Source: Bathynomus jamesi (taxonomy: Eukaryota > Arthropoda > Malacostraca > Isopoda > Cirolanidae). From it: 64,000 bases of DNA. Location of the stretch: NCBI GenBank assembly GCA_023014485.1, contig JAJOZX010000874.1:959501-1023500 (forward strand), in the 5' to 3' direction. The notes under the pieces are model-generated. The model had not been told where the DNA came from. It worked only from the letters and a program-made list of their open reading frames with translations, and searched no databases. The position numbers were made by a program, and so were the translations under genes. Shown in pieces: positions 54,188-64,000 of the stretch. Each line of letters begins with the position of its first letter. Positions within the stretch are counted from its first letter, which is position 1.

Positions 54188-54944
54188 TCATTTCAGTAAT
54201 GTGTCTACTGCATGGTTAAACTCACTGATTGTGAAATGAACTTTACCGCTGACATTGCTGATATAAAGCTTCAAATTAGTGGCATACGTTGAGAGGGGCA
54301 ATTTTCTGTAGTCCTTCATTAGGCGAAATATATCACTAGTCTTTGGCACAGAAAGAGCGGTATCTCGTGCATATCTGACTTCGAGATAAAGACGGTTCAG
54401 CTTCTGCGAATCGTCCACATTTGATTCTTCGAGATAATTATCCACTTGCTCCCTAGCCGTGAATGGCCCTCCTAGTTTTTTTAATTCTTCCAGGTCTCTA
54501 TTTCTCCTGCGGTCTCCAGCGACATTCGCAATCTCTTTAGTCTGTAATCCTTGCTTCTGTAATTGTTCTTGTCGTACGCTCCACTCTCATTATTTCCGGA
54601 ATTTTTGTTGTTCCAATTTTCCTATAGTCTTTGAAAGACCCTGTTGGTTGTTTTTGAATCAACGCAAGAGATTTAGCTTTGACCTGCGCTGCCGACGCGC
54701 ACGCAAGTTGCTTGGCGCCTCTTCTGCTGAGTTCATAGTTGATGAACCCTACACTGCCTGCGCTCAGAGTCCAAGTTGTGAATTGGCACCTTGTCCAGTT
54801 TTTCACAGTCCATTTTTGAGAGAGATCATGTTCCGCTGATTCGTCAAATTCTCCGAATCCAAAGATTGGTCCCTTTTGTTTCTGAAATCCTTCAGCAAGC
54901 TTTGGCAATATCATACACAAAACCTTTGTGACTTCACTACTCAT
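54188..54944 (-). pseudogene. Element E transposase-like protein, C-terminal region
   Basis: ORF 54537-54944 (SEVTKVLCMILPKLAEGFQKQ, GFINYELSRRGAKQLACASAAQ) continues through a shift to ARITD.. and ORF 54188-54445 (MDNYLEESNVDDSQKLNRL, ending HAVDTLLK). Predicted mostly helical. Function inferred only from being inside element E. No known domain recognised. Confidence 0.4.
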
Positions 54945-54989
54945 TTGGAGAGCTGTAGCTTTGATAGCATTGCAAATATCATCGTCATA

Positions 54990-56179
54990 TCATGTTTGTT
55001 GGAATCTTTCAGCAGACACAAACTCAAATGCCAGCGTATCCACTTCCAATAGTTTAGCCGGATCAGTAGAAACTAGGTCTTGGTATAACTGTTGGAATGC
55101 TGGAATTAGCTTTGAATAATTTGTACTGGTCGATATCGTCAATGAAAGGAACGGCTCCACTAAATGAAGTCCAATGAGAGCTCCAGCCGTGTACACAACT
55201 CTCAAGAAGTCCAAATCCAGGAAGCATCGTACGATGCAGGCCAATTGGTTCGTCACATGCTCACATTTTCCGAGAAATGTTCCCACATCGTCAATGTGAT
55301 ATAAGGTTATGGCACATGTTAACGTCAATCTGTTGAAACGTTCATCTTTTAGACTGACAAATTTGTTTCGCTTCGGCGCGATATGAGCGTCGAAATCTTT
55401 GGCTTTCCTCCATGGTTTGTGGTCAAAGTCGTGATTTATCAATCTGGTTATACAGTCCAGCGCTTGTTCGGTCACACTCGAGGATAAAGTTGTGGCATTG
55501 ACGAGAAAGCTGGAATATATTTTATCTCGCCCAATGGCATTTTCTATTTCGGTTCATTGTTTAGTGATCACTCAATTGAACATGAGAGTTGGGTGGACAT
55601 TGCAAAACAAATGATCCGGGGCATGTTCTGATTCTAGCTTCTCGGCCATCATTTGTTCGACAGAGAGATTATGGGATGTCTGATCAGTGATCACAAAGTC
55701 TATCTTTTCAAACAGTTCCTTCGAACCAACTCCGCTCGCTGCTTCCAGTATGTTTAACATGGCAACTTTCAAATCCGCCAAGTTCTCTCTACTTTCCGAG
55801 GCAACCAGAAATGTCGGGAGAGGTCTGTATTTTCTATTTACCCTCATTCCCTGCACCGAGAAAGAACCAGCTCCCTGCTTTTTCGAACCATCAACAGAAT
55901 AGGTAACTACCGAATTTGAGCTGATTGCATGATCTCTTTCGCAAATTCATGCAATGCTAGCGCTTCAATGCTCTTTCCGGTGTCTAGGTCTACTAAGTCT
56001 GGCGATTCGTCATGAAATTTCCATTTCCGACCAAATAGTTTATTGCCAACAATCACTACGGCTCCCGCAGCTTGACTATCTGACATGTGATGAGAACTTT
56101 TGAGCTGGTCCATTGCTTCGTAAACCTCGGGCCTTACTTTTCTGGCGCTTTTTCTTATGTGCTGGTACTTTGGCGGCAA
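54990..56179 (-). pseudogene. Element E transposase-like protein, central region
   Basis: ORF 55907-56179 (KYQHIRKSARKVRPEVYEAMD, SHHMSDSQAAGAVVIV) leads to TYSVDGSKKQGAGS (55905-55860, possible first Asp). 55572-55856 then has RPLPTFLVASESRENLADLK, IDFVITDQTSHNLSV (possible second Asp) and LFCNVHPTLMF (C-x2-H). 54990-55475 has TEQALDCITRLINHDFDHKPW and LTLTCAITLYHIDDVGTFLG. The order D...D...CxxH suggests an RNase-H-fold transposase similar in plan to A-D but more distant. Two frame breaks. Confidence 0.5.
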
Positions 56180-56199
56180 CTCATCCTTTTCAATTTTTT

Positions 56200-56929
56200 T
56201 TATCTAGGGGACAGTTTACGACGCTTCCGCCCCGTAGACGTGGAAGGCTCATCTGATTCTGATGTGCTAATTTGGAAGTCACTATGATTCGGATCATCCT
56301 CAGATAGTTCACTGAAGCCTTCAGCTGAAGCCATTTCTTTATTCCTCGCTGTTTCAATCTCTGCTTCCTCTCTCATTCGCTCCAAACTCTGCAGATCTCT
56401 CTTCCTGCGTTCCATGGTCTTATTCTATTTTCTGTCGACAAAACTCTCGCAAAACATTTTTCTATCATGTCTTTGGTCTTCCAGAAAGCCCCATTCTTCT
56501 CGAGTCATTTTCACACCATAAAAATTTTCTAAGCGTTTCCTTACTTCATCGCCCGCACAGAAGATATCAAAAAGTTCTTTCGCTTTTTCGTTGACATCTT
56601 CGACTTTTTTTTAAAATAGTTGTTTCGGCGTTTTTTTCTGGTCTGAACTAATTTGATGAATCTTTCATACAGTTCCAAAATTTTCATTTTGATGCGCTTA
56701 GTGGTCACTGTGTATATATATATTACAAAAATCCAGTGTTCTTGAAGGACAACTTCCTTCGACTTCTCAGTTTTACCGGCTCTATCAGGTCGAAGTAAGT
56801 ACATGTTTTCCAAATGTCTTTTTTCGTTGGAAGCAAGCCATTTGAAAAGTCAGCAGTTACTATGTAGGTTGTTGAACCCAAGGTCTTCTGGGCGGACGAG
56901 CGTGTACTTGGCGTCCGAGCGTAGCTCAT
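56200..56929 (-). pseudogene. Element E transposase-like protein, N-terminal region
   Basis: MSYARTPSTRSSAQK at 56929; GLLPTKKDIWKTCTYF (about residues 31-46) resembles the LPT helix of A-D. VTTKRIKMKILELYERFIKL (another frame, 56715-56650) parallels AKQHVLTKIQKMYENFRSL in element B. 56540-56415 reads EEWGFLEDQRHDRKM in the position of FYLDQRG in D. A basic and Ser-rich linker (SDEPSTSTGRKRRKLSPR) ends at 56200. Frames break at 56723, 56605 and 56420; some breaks could be introns. Confidence 0.5.
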
Positions 56930-57937
56930 TGTTCACTCAGGTGTGAAGTATGAAAATAGAAAAAAAACAAGTTGCATCAGACTGGGAAACCTTGCGGCAT
57001 GAAATGGGAGTCTTAGGGAATAAATAAAGGCACATACAACAATGTAATGAAAGCACAGTTAAGCATAATAATATTTTCGGTCCCTGAAACCAGCATTAGA
57101 TGTGGTGTTTGGATGTTCGTCCACTAGGTGTCACTTATGTGCTGATGCTAATCAGGCTGACAACTGGACAGTGTGGTATGAAAGGTGATCGTGTCTGTGT
57201 TGTATGTGTGCGTTAATACTTCTTTAGTATATATCATAACTTTGGGGATGCTGTCATCCATGACAATTTGATGAAAAAATGGAGATTTTTGGCCGCCATA
57301 TTAGATTTTCAAAATTCTGAGTACAGATTCGTGTTCTCCGACCCCGTAAACCCCATAAAGGACATATTACAAAGCAAATCTGGCAATAAATATGGATTAT
57401 ATAGCAGAAAAATACAATAACACATATATGTATACTTTCAGGTGGTATGTACTGTACATTACGGTGGCCCACTTTTCAATTTTTTTTGAAAAGTATAGGT
57501 GATCGTGGTTTTTCCCATTATTTGGCACTATACTAGCACATTGGTACCCTTTTTACAAAAATTGATCAATATTTAGGTGTCTCGCATCGACCTTGAATTT
57601 ACTCGTTTTTTTTTTTAAATGCGTACGTTTTAACTTTTTACTGAATCAAGATAAATCATTAAGTAGGGATGTTTTCTGAATCCTCTTAATGAGAGAAGTC
57701 GTTTGATGTGCCTGCCAATGTCATACGACTAACGGTTTAAAGGTTGTGCCTGTATACAGGTAATACCAACGTGCTAGTATAGTGCCAAATAATGGGAAAA
57801 ACCACGATCACATATACTTTTCAAAAAAATGAGTCACCATACCCTGGCGGAATGTATAATGTATATAGGTAATTAGAAAATGCACTATGCCTGTGCCAGG
57901 TACCTAACCTATTTCTTTTTTTGCAGATCATAACATT

Positions 57938-58780
57938 TTGAAATTCTGTCTGAGTTCCTCATCCTTTGTCATGGACAAATCGATGGCAACCATAACTGGA
58001 AGAACTCTTGAAGCTACAAATAGAGAGTCATCAAAAGGAAAGGCGAAAATAACATCGCTACCTTCTCTAAGATCGGCCTCGGAAATTTTTTTAGTTGGCC
58101 AACCGTCGTCCTCCATCAGTGGTAGCAAATTGCCAACAACACGGCAGGTTTTGCAATACTTCTTCAGTGTTATCCAGTACATTGCTAACAGGAAAGACGC
58201 ATTCAAAGAAACCGTAAACAACGTCTTAAAGTTTTGGAACATGGCCCGCATTAAAACAATCACAAAGCTCAACTGCGAACGGAAGCTAGAGGCATTGTGG
58301 AAAGAGTGGCACTTACTCCAAAAGAGCAGAAAACGAGAAACTGACGCCGGAGGAAAACGGCAGAAGTTTCGGACAGTGTGGACAAGCTGTGGGATATCGG
58401 AATCTGACGCTGTCGAAGATATAAAGAAGAATCGACTGCTGTCCGACAAGGACAAGAAAGAAGACATTGACTTCTACCTCGATCAACGTGGTCCTCGGGT
58501 GGCAACGATGAGTGGGAACGATAAAGTTTTCGCTGTAAAAAGAAAGCTACAGGAAGGAAGAAAACGTCCTCGCCAGGAGCCGCAAACCTCAAAGTGTGCA
58601 TACGAAACCGGAGATGAGGCCATGGAGAATGATGATACTGGCATGTCAGGAGAGTCGGAGACAGAACTAGCGTTCCCCCTGCCGAAAGAGCCAAGTGTGT
58701 CTGTCAATCTTCCTCGTCGCATCCTTAATGCACCTGCTGTCATGGAAGTGGCTGATCGTTTCCGCATGTCCAATAATCAG
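57938..58780 (+). pseudogene. Element D transposase-like protein, exon 1
   Basis: Preceded by a splice-acceptor-like TTTCTTTTTTTGCAG (57926). 281 open codons: SEIFLVGQPSSSISGSKLPT (about residues 47-66) then TRQVLQYFFS; FWNMARIKTITKLNCERKLEALW (about 98-120); IDFYLDQRGPRVATMSGNDKVFAV (about 174-197); KRKLQEGRKRPRQEPQ (about 198-213); APAVMEVADRFRMSNNQ at the end with donor CAG/GTGCGT at 58781. Uninterrupted and clearly homologous to B and C over the N-terminal half. Confidence 0.65.
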
Positions 58781-58884
58781 GTGCGTATTGTGTATAGTAT
58801 TCATCGATAGCGTCAGTTTTAAAGTGTCCCGTAACCCACATGTATTCTTGACAGTTTCCTTTCCACTTTCCATTCTCTACATAG
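58781..58884 (+). other. Putative spliceosomal intron of element D
   Basis: Donor GTGCGT at 58781 and acceptor CTCTACATAG ending 58884. Splicing joins MSNNQ to VVSIVAAITRSADPP, matching the continuous reading RSAVMVLSAAATSLG in element B. Confidence 0.7.
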
Positions 58885-59325
58885 GTAGTAAGCATTGTGG
58901 CTGCTATCACACGTTCGGCGGATCCACCATCAGACCTCAATCAGTTCAGCATCTCGAAAGAAACGGCTCTCCGGGGAAGAGTGTCACATCGCCGTGAAGT
59001 GGCGACGGCTGTGAAGGACTCCCCGACCTGATCGACGAGTCCTCCTGGTTCTTATTTGCAGGTCTGAAGATGTATGGGTCTTCGTGGCTCACCCTGACAA
59101 CTGATAAGTGGGACGAGAACGAGGACTTTTGTCGTCTGAAGGATGTGATCTCTAATCTCCAGGTCACCAATGACGTCGCTGAAAGAGGAGTCCAACTGAT
59201 ACAAGACTATGCGAACACGGTCACAAAGGACGAGGCACAGCTGCAGGATCTTCTGCAAGTGGTGGAAAAGAACCGGAAAGAGCTCGGCGACTTCAAGAAG
59301 TCATCACTCGCCACGATGCCATAGC
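58885..59325 (+). pseudogene. Element D transposase-like protein, fused N- and C-terminal remnants
   Basis: VVSIVAAITRSADPPSDLNQ..GRVSHRREVATAVKD (58885-59015) is followed, after a jump, by SSWFLFAGLKMYGSSWLTLT and WDENEDFCRLKDVISNLQVT. NDVAERGVQLIQDYANTVTKDEAQLQDLLQVVEKNRKEL follows (AER block, 59165-59280), stop at about 59323. The HxDGK, DTTxxNTG and RWM blocks are absent: an internal deletion of roughly 450 codons compared with element C. Non-autonomous derivative. Confidence 0.6.
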
Positions 59326-59731
59326 ACAGAGGGACAACGTTGCAGCCAGTGACGTGTGATAGTGGTCATTACAATGCAAAAGTGATTGTTTAAGTTATTG
59401 TTTCTTTCTTCCTTATTTGTCTGCTATTTGTGATTTTTTTGAAAAGTATAGGTGATCGTGGTTTTTCCCATTATTTGGCACTATACTAGCACATTGGTAT
59501 TACCTGTATACAGGCACAACTTTTAAACCGTTAGTCGTATGACATTGGAAGGCACACCAAACGACTTCTCTCATCAAGTGGATTCAGAAAACATCCCTAC
59601 TTAATGATTTATCTTGATTCAGTAAACCGTTAAAAGGTACGCATTTTTAAAAAAAAACTCGTAATTTCAAGGTCGATGCGAGACCCCTAAATATTGATCA
59701 ATTTTTGTAAAAATGGTACCAATGTGCTAGT

Positions 59732-60033
59732 AACAGCAATAAGGTCATATGACGAAAAGAAACTTTAATTGAATACAAATTTTTTAACGAGAAATGGTTC
59801 CTTCCTATGAGATGATTCTCCTTCATGTTCAAGTGTGAAATTAAGGTTTTGAAATTAATAATATATAATAATAATAATAGTAGATAATGGTAAACTTTAT
59901 CGGCAGGGAATAAATCCCATAAAAAGGTACAATATTCGTCAAGGTAATAAACGCTAAAGGTAATTAACAATAAATTAAAATAATTCGTATACATGATGGG
60001 AAAAAAATTAGTTACAGAATTACATCTTGTTAG

Positions 60034-60114
<81 letters not shown>

Positions 60115-60484
60115 GGAAGAATAATTTTTGCATGAGGAAATTTTTTGTAACAAAATTTAAGCTGTCATTTTTACCTCCCAGGTAAAATGGCAGGTGTCCG
60201 CGGTCAGCATTCGCTAAGGTGGCTGGAAAAGTACATGTAACGTACATTAACGAAATGAGAGAAATGACCGCATTCCAAATTAGGTAAAATAAATAGTAGA
60301 AAATTGCTCAAGTCATTATAAAATGAAAGCATATTTATTTTCTATATATTTGTTAAAATTTTATTATTTAATATAAATGTGTATATAATTTTGGAAATTA
60401 ATAAATGAAGTGTTTATGGAAATTTAAATGAAATTTATTTGATGTGAAACAAATATATCGAAGCAAAGAAACAAGGGAAATAAC
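59732..60484. other. AT-rich gap with (CA)n(TA)n microsatellite
   Basis: (CA)n at 60036-60081 and (TA)n at 60082-60113. The remaining sequence is AT-rich with no recognisable gene. Confidence 0.7.
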
Positions 60485-63400
60485 AATATCTTGCTGCTGT
60501 TCCGCGAGTTGGTCTCTCTTCATACGAAGATCAAGGTGGTGGCCCCGCCTCTAGGTCTGGCATGGTGGAGGAGCAAGTTGCTTTTTTGCGCTCTCCACCG
60601 TACATAGCCAGGTACACCCAGCTCATCTGGTACCGTCCTGAGCCAAGCATCTAGTCTTCTCTTGAAGACTTCAACTTTGACCCCTGTAACGTTTCTGAGG
60701 TCCTTCGGAAGCTGATTAAAAAATCTTGGCCCCCTGACAACCAAGCTATTTTCCTTCAGTGTTGAGGAACACTGAATTTAATTTGGGAACACTACACATT
60801 CTGCCTTTCCTATTTTCCAACGTTGTTTGAATGGTAATTGGGTTTAGTTTTAGGTTTGGTACCAGTTTTTCGATCATTTTCCATATGTAAATTATAGTGT
60901 ACCTCTCTCTTCTTCTTTACAGTTTCCAGGGAGTACAGATTTAGTTTACGTCGTCTTTCCCAGTAGTTGAGTTCTTTGCAGCCATCAATCTTGGCTGTGA
61001 AATGTCTCTGCATTTCTTCTAGTTTATTAGTTTCTTCCTTTTTTATATGGGGACGTCAAAACTGAGCAGTATTCAAGTTTTGGTATAATCAGTGTTTTTA
61101 GTCGGGGAATCATTACTGTCCTGTCCCTTCTTTTGAACGTTCTTAGGACCTGTCCCGCGACTCGTTTTGCTTTACTTATCACTATCTGATTTTGTGTTTG
61201 GAATTCCGCATCATCGGTCATTATTATCCCCAGATCGATCGCTTTCGTGCTTCTCTGAATTTCCTGTCTATCTGGAGCATAATACGCAGTCTGTTAAGTT
61301 CCTCATTTCTACCATATCTCAAGACCTGAAATTTCTCGGTGTTAAATGTCATGTTGTCTTCTGATCATTTGTATATTTTGTTTGTGTCCCTCTGCAAGGC
61401 CTCCACTTCATTTACATCGCTGATTTTTCTGATTTTTGTATCGTCTGCAAAGCATGTTACGATACTGTTGCTGTTTACTCCGCTGTCTATGTCTGTTAAC
61501 ATGATAATGAACAGGATTGGGGCCAGTACTGTACCTTGTGGTACTGAGCTGCGTACTTCCGATTCTGATGATGATATTCCTTGAATTTTGACGATCTGTA
61601 GACTTTCTCTGAGGGAGTTGTAGATCCATTTTCCCACTTTGCCCATATATTTCATTTTATGCTATTATACCATACTTGTCATTACCTTCCAGTGCATCTA
61701 GGATATTGTTGTAATGTTCTCTTAGTTGTGATAGGCATGATCTACCTGATGGGAATCCGTGCTGATTTTCGTTGAATCTTTCCAGTGTCTCCAAGAAATC
61801 ATAAATTATTTTCTCTCTAACTGTTCCATCAAATACTTTAGTGAGGTGGGACGTCAATGACACTGGTCCATAGTTCTTTGCTTGAGATCTGTCCCCTCCT
61901 TTATACGAGTATGTAGGGACAATGTTTGCTCTTTTCAAGATGCTCGGTATTCCCCCATTGTCTAGGGATCTTCTCCATATCCAGTATAAAGGTGTAGCTA
62001 TTTCATTTTTACAGTTTTTAATCAATAATGCGTTCCAATTGTACGGACCTGCAGCTGAATGTGGTTTCATTTGTCTTATAGCTCTCGTTACATCTTCTGG
62101 GACAAAATCAAAGTCCGTTATAAACTCTCCTTGCAATTTCTCTTCAAAGAATGCATCTACGTCAGGTATCGCTTTGACACTTTTTAGGGTACTAAAAACT
62201 GATTCATACTGGGCTCTCAATGTTTCAGAGATTTCTTTTGGGTCGTCGATTAGTTCATTATTTCTCTTCCTTAAGTGCCCAATAGCAGCGCGCGTTTTTG
62301 TTTTTCTTTTCGCATAGCTGTAGAAGTATTTTGGATTTTCTTTTATTGCTTCTACCGCCTTTTCCTCTTCCCTCTTTGTATGGTCCTTAATTAGGGCTTG
62401 TATTTCCATATCGATACCCTCCAGTTTTTCTTGTATTACTTTCCTGGAATTATCTCTGCAGTTGGCTAACTTTGCCTCCACTCTCTTTCTTTTGCGGAAT
62501 ATTCTTCTCTTTTGTCTCTCTAGCCAGCTCATCTTTCCTTTTGGCTGTGATTTCGGAGCATATTTTTCTAAAATTCTCAGCGTTTCTTCTTCCAAGGTTG
62601 TTAGCATTTCTTCAGTTGTTTTATTCTCCAAAACTGTTCTCCACTCTATTTGGGCCATGTGTGATCTGATTGCTTCCCAATTTATAGTCTTGGAGTTTAA
62701 GTTAAAGGACCCAAATTTACTACTTTCCTCAATATGTGGATTGTATTTTAATGTTGTCGTCATATTTGTTGATATCTCGATTAAGTTGTGGTCTGAGATA
62801 ATGGTTGGGGTTATTTTTATATCAGCAATCAAGTTCGTGTTATTCGTGAATACCAGATCTAGGCAGTTATTTTTTCTGGTATTTTCTGTTATCTCCTCTG
62901 TCAGTATAAACTCATTTGTGAGAATCATGAACACTTTTGCTTGCTCCTGGTTTTCTCTTGTGCCCCCCTTGTCCTGCTGTATATGTATATATTCCTATCC
63001 ACCTTTTTTGTATTTTATAAATGGGAAGTTAAAGTCTCCGCAGATCATTATATTGGGGGATGGAGGGTTTATGGCCTTTACTAGCTTTCTGATGTCCTCA
63101 GTAGCCTCCGAGAAGTTTTCGGTTGGGTGTTTGGAGGTCTATAGATGACTATTAGCATCACGTTTAGTTTTTCTATTTTCACTACTAGGACTTCCACAAA
63201 GTTGTTTGATTTACTTATCGTCTCTGTCATATGACCTTCATATGCATATATAGCACAGCAACCTTTACGCCTAGTTGTTCTGTCCGCTCTTAGTAAGTTG
63301 AAGCCCTCTATATTTATCTCTTTCTTATCAATACAATGTTCGCAGTTTTTACAATTTCCTTGGCAATCCTTAAAATGAGTTTCTGTGAGGCATGCGATGT

Positions 63401-64000
63401 CCACCTTGTTTCGGCCATATATCCTTTCAGGTACTAAATTTTGTTGAGTGATTGGTTTGGTCTTATTCCTTGAATATTAGCCAGGACAATATTTATGTTC
63501 TTTGCTTTACGTTGCCCCTTGTTCATTTTAAGTTCGTTTTCCTTCCGTATCGCTTGTTTCGTTGCCCTATGATCCTCCGAGAGAGATCCGTTTTCGCCTA
63601 CTTGTTCTGGTAGCTTCTTGCCCGGAAGCGGTTTGGTTCGGGTGTTTCCAGCTGTGTGAACTGCATGCGTTGGATGACATTTAGCAGCCGTATCGTGTCT
63701 GCGATGTAGAAAAAAATTATTTCGTTCGCTTATTGTGTTCCTATTGTTTTTGTTATTCCTATTGTCATTTAAATTTTGTCCTTTGTTCTTTGGGTTCGTC
63801 GGGAGATGTTGATAGTAGCATTTTTTCCGTATTAGCAGGTTCCATATTTTGCGTAAGTCCTGGATATGGGTGGTAGAATTTGCATCTGTCTCCAAATCTA
63901 CAATGACCATTATTATCTAAGACATTGCATATTGGGGATATTCATATATACATTGTCCTCTTTTAAATCTGCAGTTATCTTTTATATAATATCTGCATAT
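60485..64000 (-). pseudogene. LINE family 2, copy 2 (ORF1 end, endonuclease, RT)
   Basis: Minus strand, running off the window at 64000. The ORF1 end 63910-63434 plus a CCCH finger at 63890-63850 (HCRFGDRCKFYHP). Endonuclease 63404-62900 (ACLTETHFKDC, FNLLRADRTTRRKG, VIYRPPNTQ, CLDLVFTNNTN, ISDHNLIE). A 425-codon stretch 61657-62934 includes the linker and RT fingers (SAAGPYNWNALLIKNC, NENQHGFPSGRSCLSQL). RT palm 61365-61655 (SSVPQGTVLAPILFIIMLTD, CFADDTKIRK). C-terminal fragments 61221-60520 end LIFV. Several frameshifts. Closely similar to copy 1 at 4138-7135 but more complete at the 5' side. Confidence 0.88.

Larger units (their letters stand above)
53719..57455 (-). mobile_element. Element E: DNA transposon with ~190-bp terminal inverted repeats
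   Basis: The left terminal region 53719-53925 and right 57265-57455 are imperfect inverted repeats: GTACACCCCCCTGAAGGCATAC against its diverged complement, then TATTGCCAGATGTGCTTTGTAATATGTCC-type sequence in both. Between them minus-strand ORFs run from 56929 to 54188. Its right end is about 30 bp from element D. Confidence 0.75.
57486..59731 (+). mobile_element. Element D: internally deleted LPT/AER transposon with palindromic termini
   Basis: The left block 57486-57836 is itself a near-palindrome: GTATAGGTGATCGTGGTTTTTCCC.. near its start is inverted near its end, and so are the CTATACTAGCACATTGG segments. The right block 59436-59731 is the same unit inverted, slightly truncated. Thus the element has ~300-350-bp inverted termini each with internal dyad symmetry. 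Coding exons lie at 57938-58780 and 58885-59325. The catalytic centre is missing. Confidence 0.7.

Noticed and set aside
60020..60247. Minus-strand ORF across the (CA)n(TA)n microsatellite
   Set aside because: Most of it is repeat translation; the flanking codons carry no motif.

Overview
This window is eukaryotic, non-coding or accessory DNA that is almost entirely made of transposable elements. Evidence is the absence of operons, long (TA)n, (GT)n and (GA)n microsatellites, canonical GT..AG introns inside ORFs, and a mix of Penelope-like elements, CR1/Jockey-type LINEs, Tc1/mariner, Helitron, Maverick/Polinton and tRNA-derived SINE sequences. That mix suggests a large repeat-rich invertebrate genome (arthropod or mollusc type). 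I cannot assign a species.

Layout. 1-3.1 kb: a CR1-like LINE on the minus strand, split by an ~830-bp GC-rich insert that weakly resembles large-subunit rRNA. 3.1-4.1 kb: GA-rich low complexity and a transposon end. 4.1-7.1 kb: a decayed LINE (family 2) that carries a small foldback insertion. 8.2-15.9 kb: a DNA transposon (element B) invaded by a related transposon (A) and by a CR1 LINE. 16.5-18.1 kb: tandem or nested Helitron pieces. 18.1-20.5 kb: microsatellites and short dispersed repeats. 20.5-21.0 kb: two tandem SINEs. 21.0-24.4 kb: element C, the best preserved member of the A/B group, with spliceosomal introns. 24.7-27.1 kb: Penelope-like element 1 with inverted arms. 27.2-28.5 kb: mariner. 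28.5-31.4 kb: SINEs, LINE and Tc1 fragments. 31.9-42.3 kb: remains of a Maverick/Polinton (polymerase B, packaging ATPase, integrase, a putative minor capsid gene and the first codons of a further gene), broken by an intact DD41D transposon and a hAT-like MITE. 42.3-44.6 kb: LINE family 3, whose ORF1 carries PHD-like and CCCH zinc fingers. 45.1-46.0 kb: a deleted Tc1/mariner relative. 46.1-51.0 kb: a near-perfect 4.9-kb palindrome of two Penelope-like copies. 51-53.2 kb: a MITE, a PLE end and a possible host first exon with a TATA promoter. 53.7-57.5 kb: element E. 57.5-59.7 kb: element D. 60.5-64 kb: a second copy of LINE family 2 running off the window.

The most interesting signal is that elements A, B, C and D, and probably E, encode one diverged protein architecture: an N-terminal 'LPT' helical region, a basic linker, a DDE-like core (HxDGK ... 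DTTxxNTG ... HxGE), a PGxxHxxRWM block and a C-terminal 'AER' block. Their terminal repeats are unrelated or only partly related, and some members carry introns. I cannot name this superfamily from memory, and it may already be catalogued. The second strongest signal is the Penelope set: two independent inverted head-to-head arrangements, with CUGANGA...GAAA hammerhead-like cores at every element end.

No ordinary host gene is demonstrated. One TATA-driven putative exon at 52.6-52.9 kb is the only candidate.
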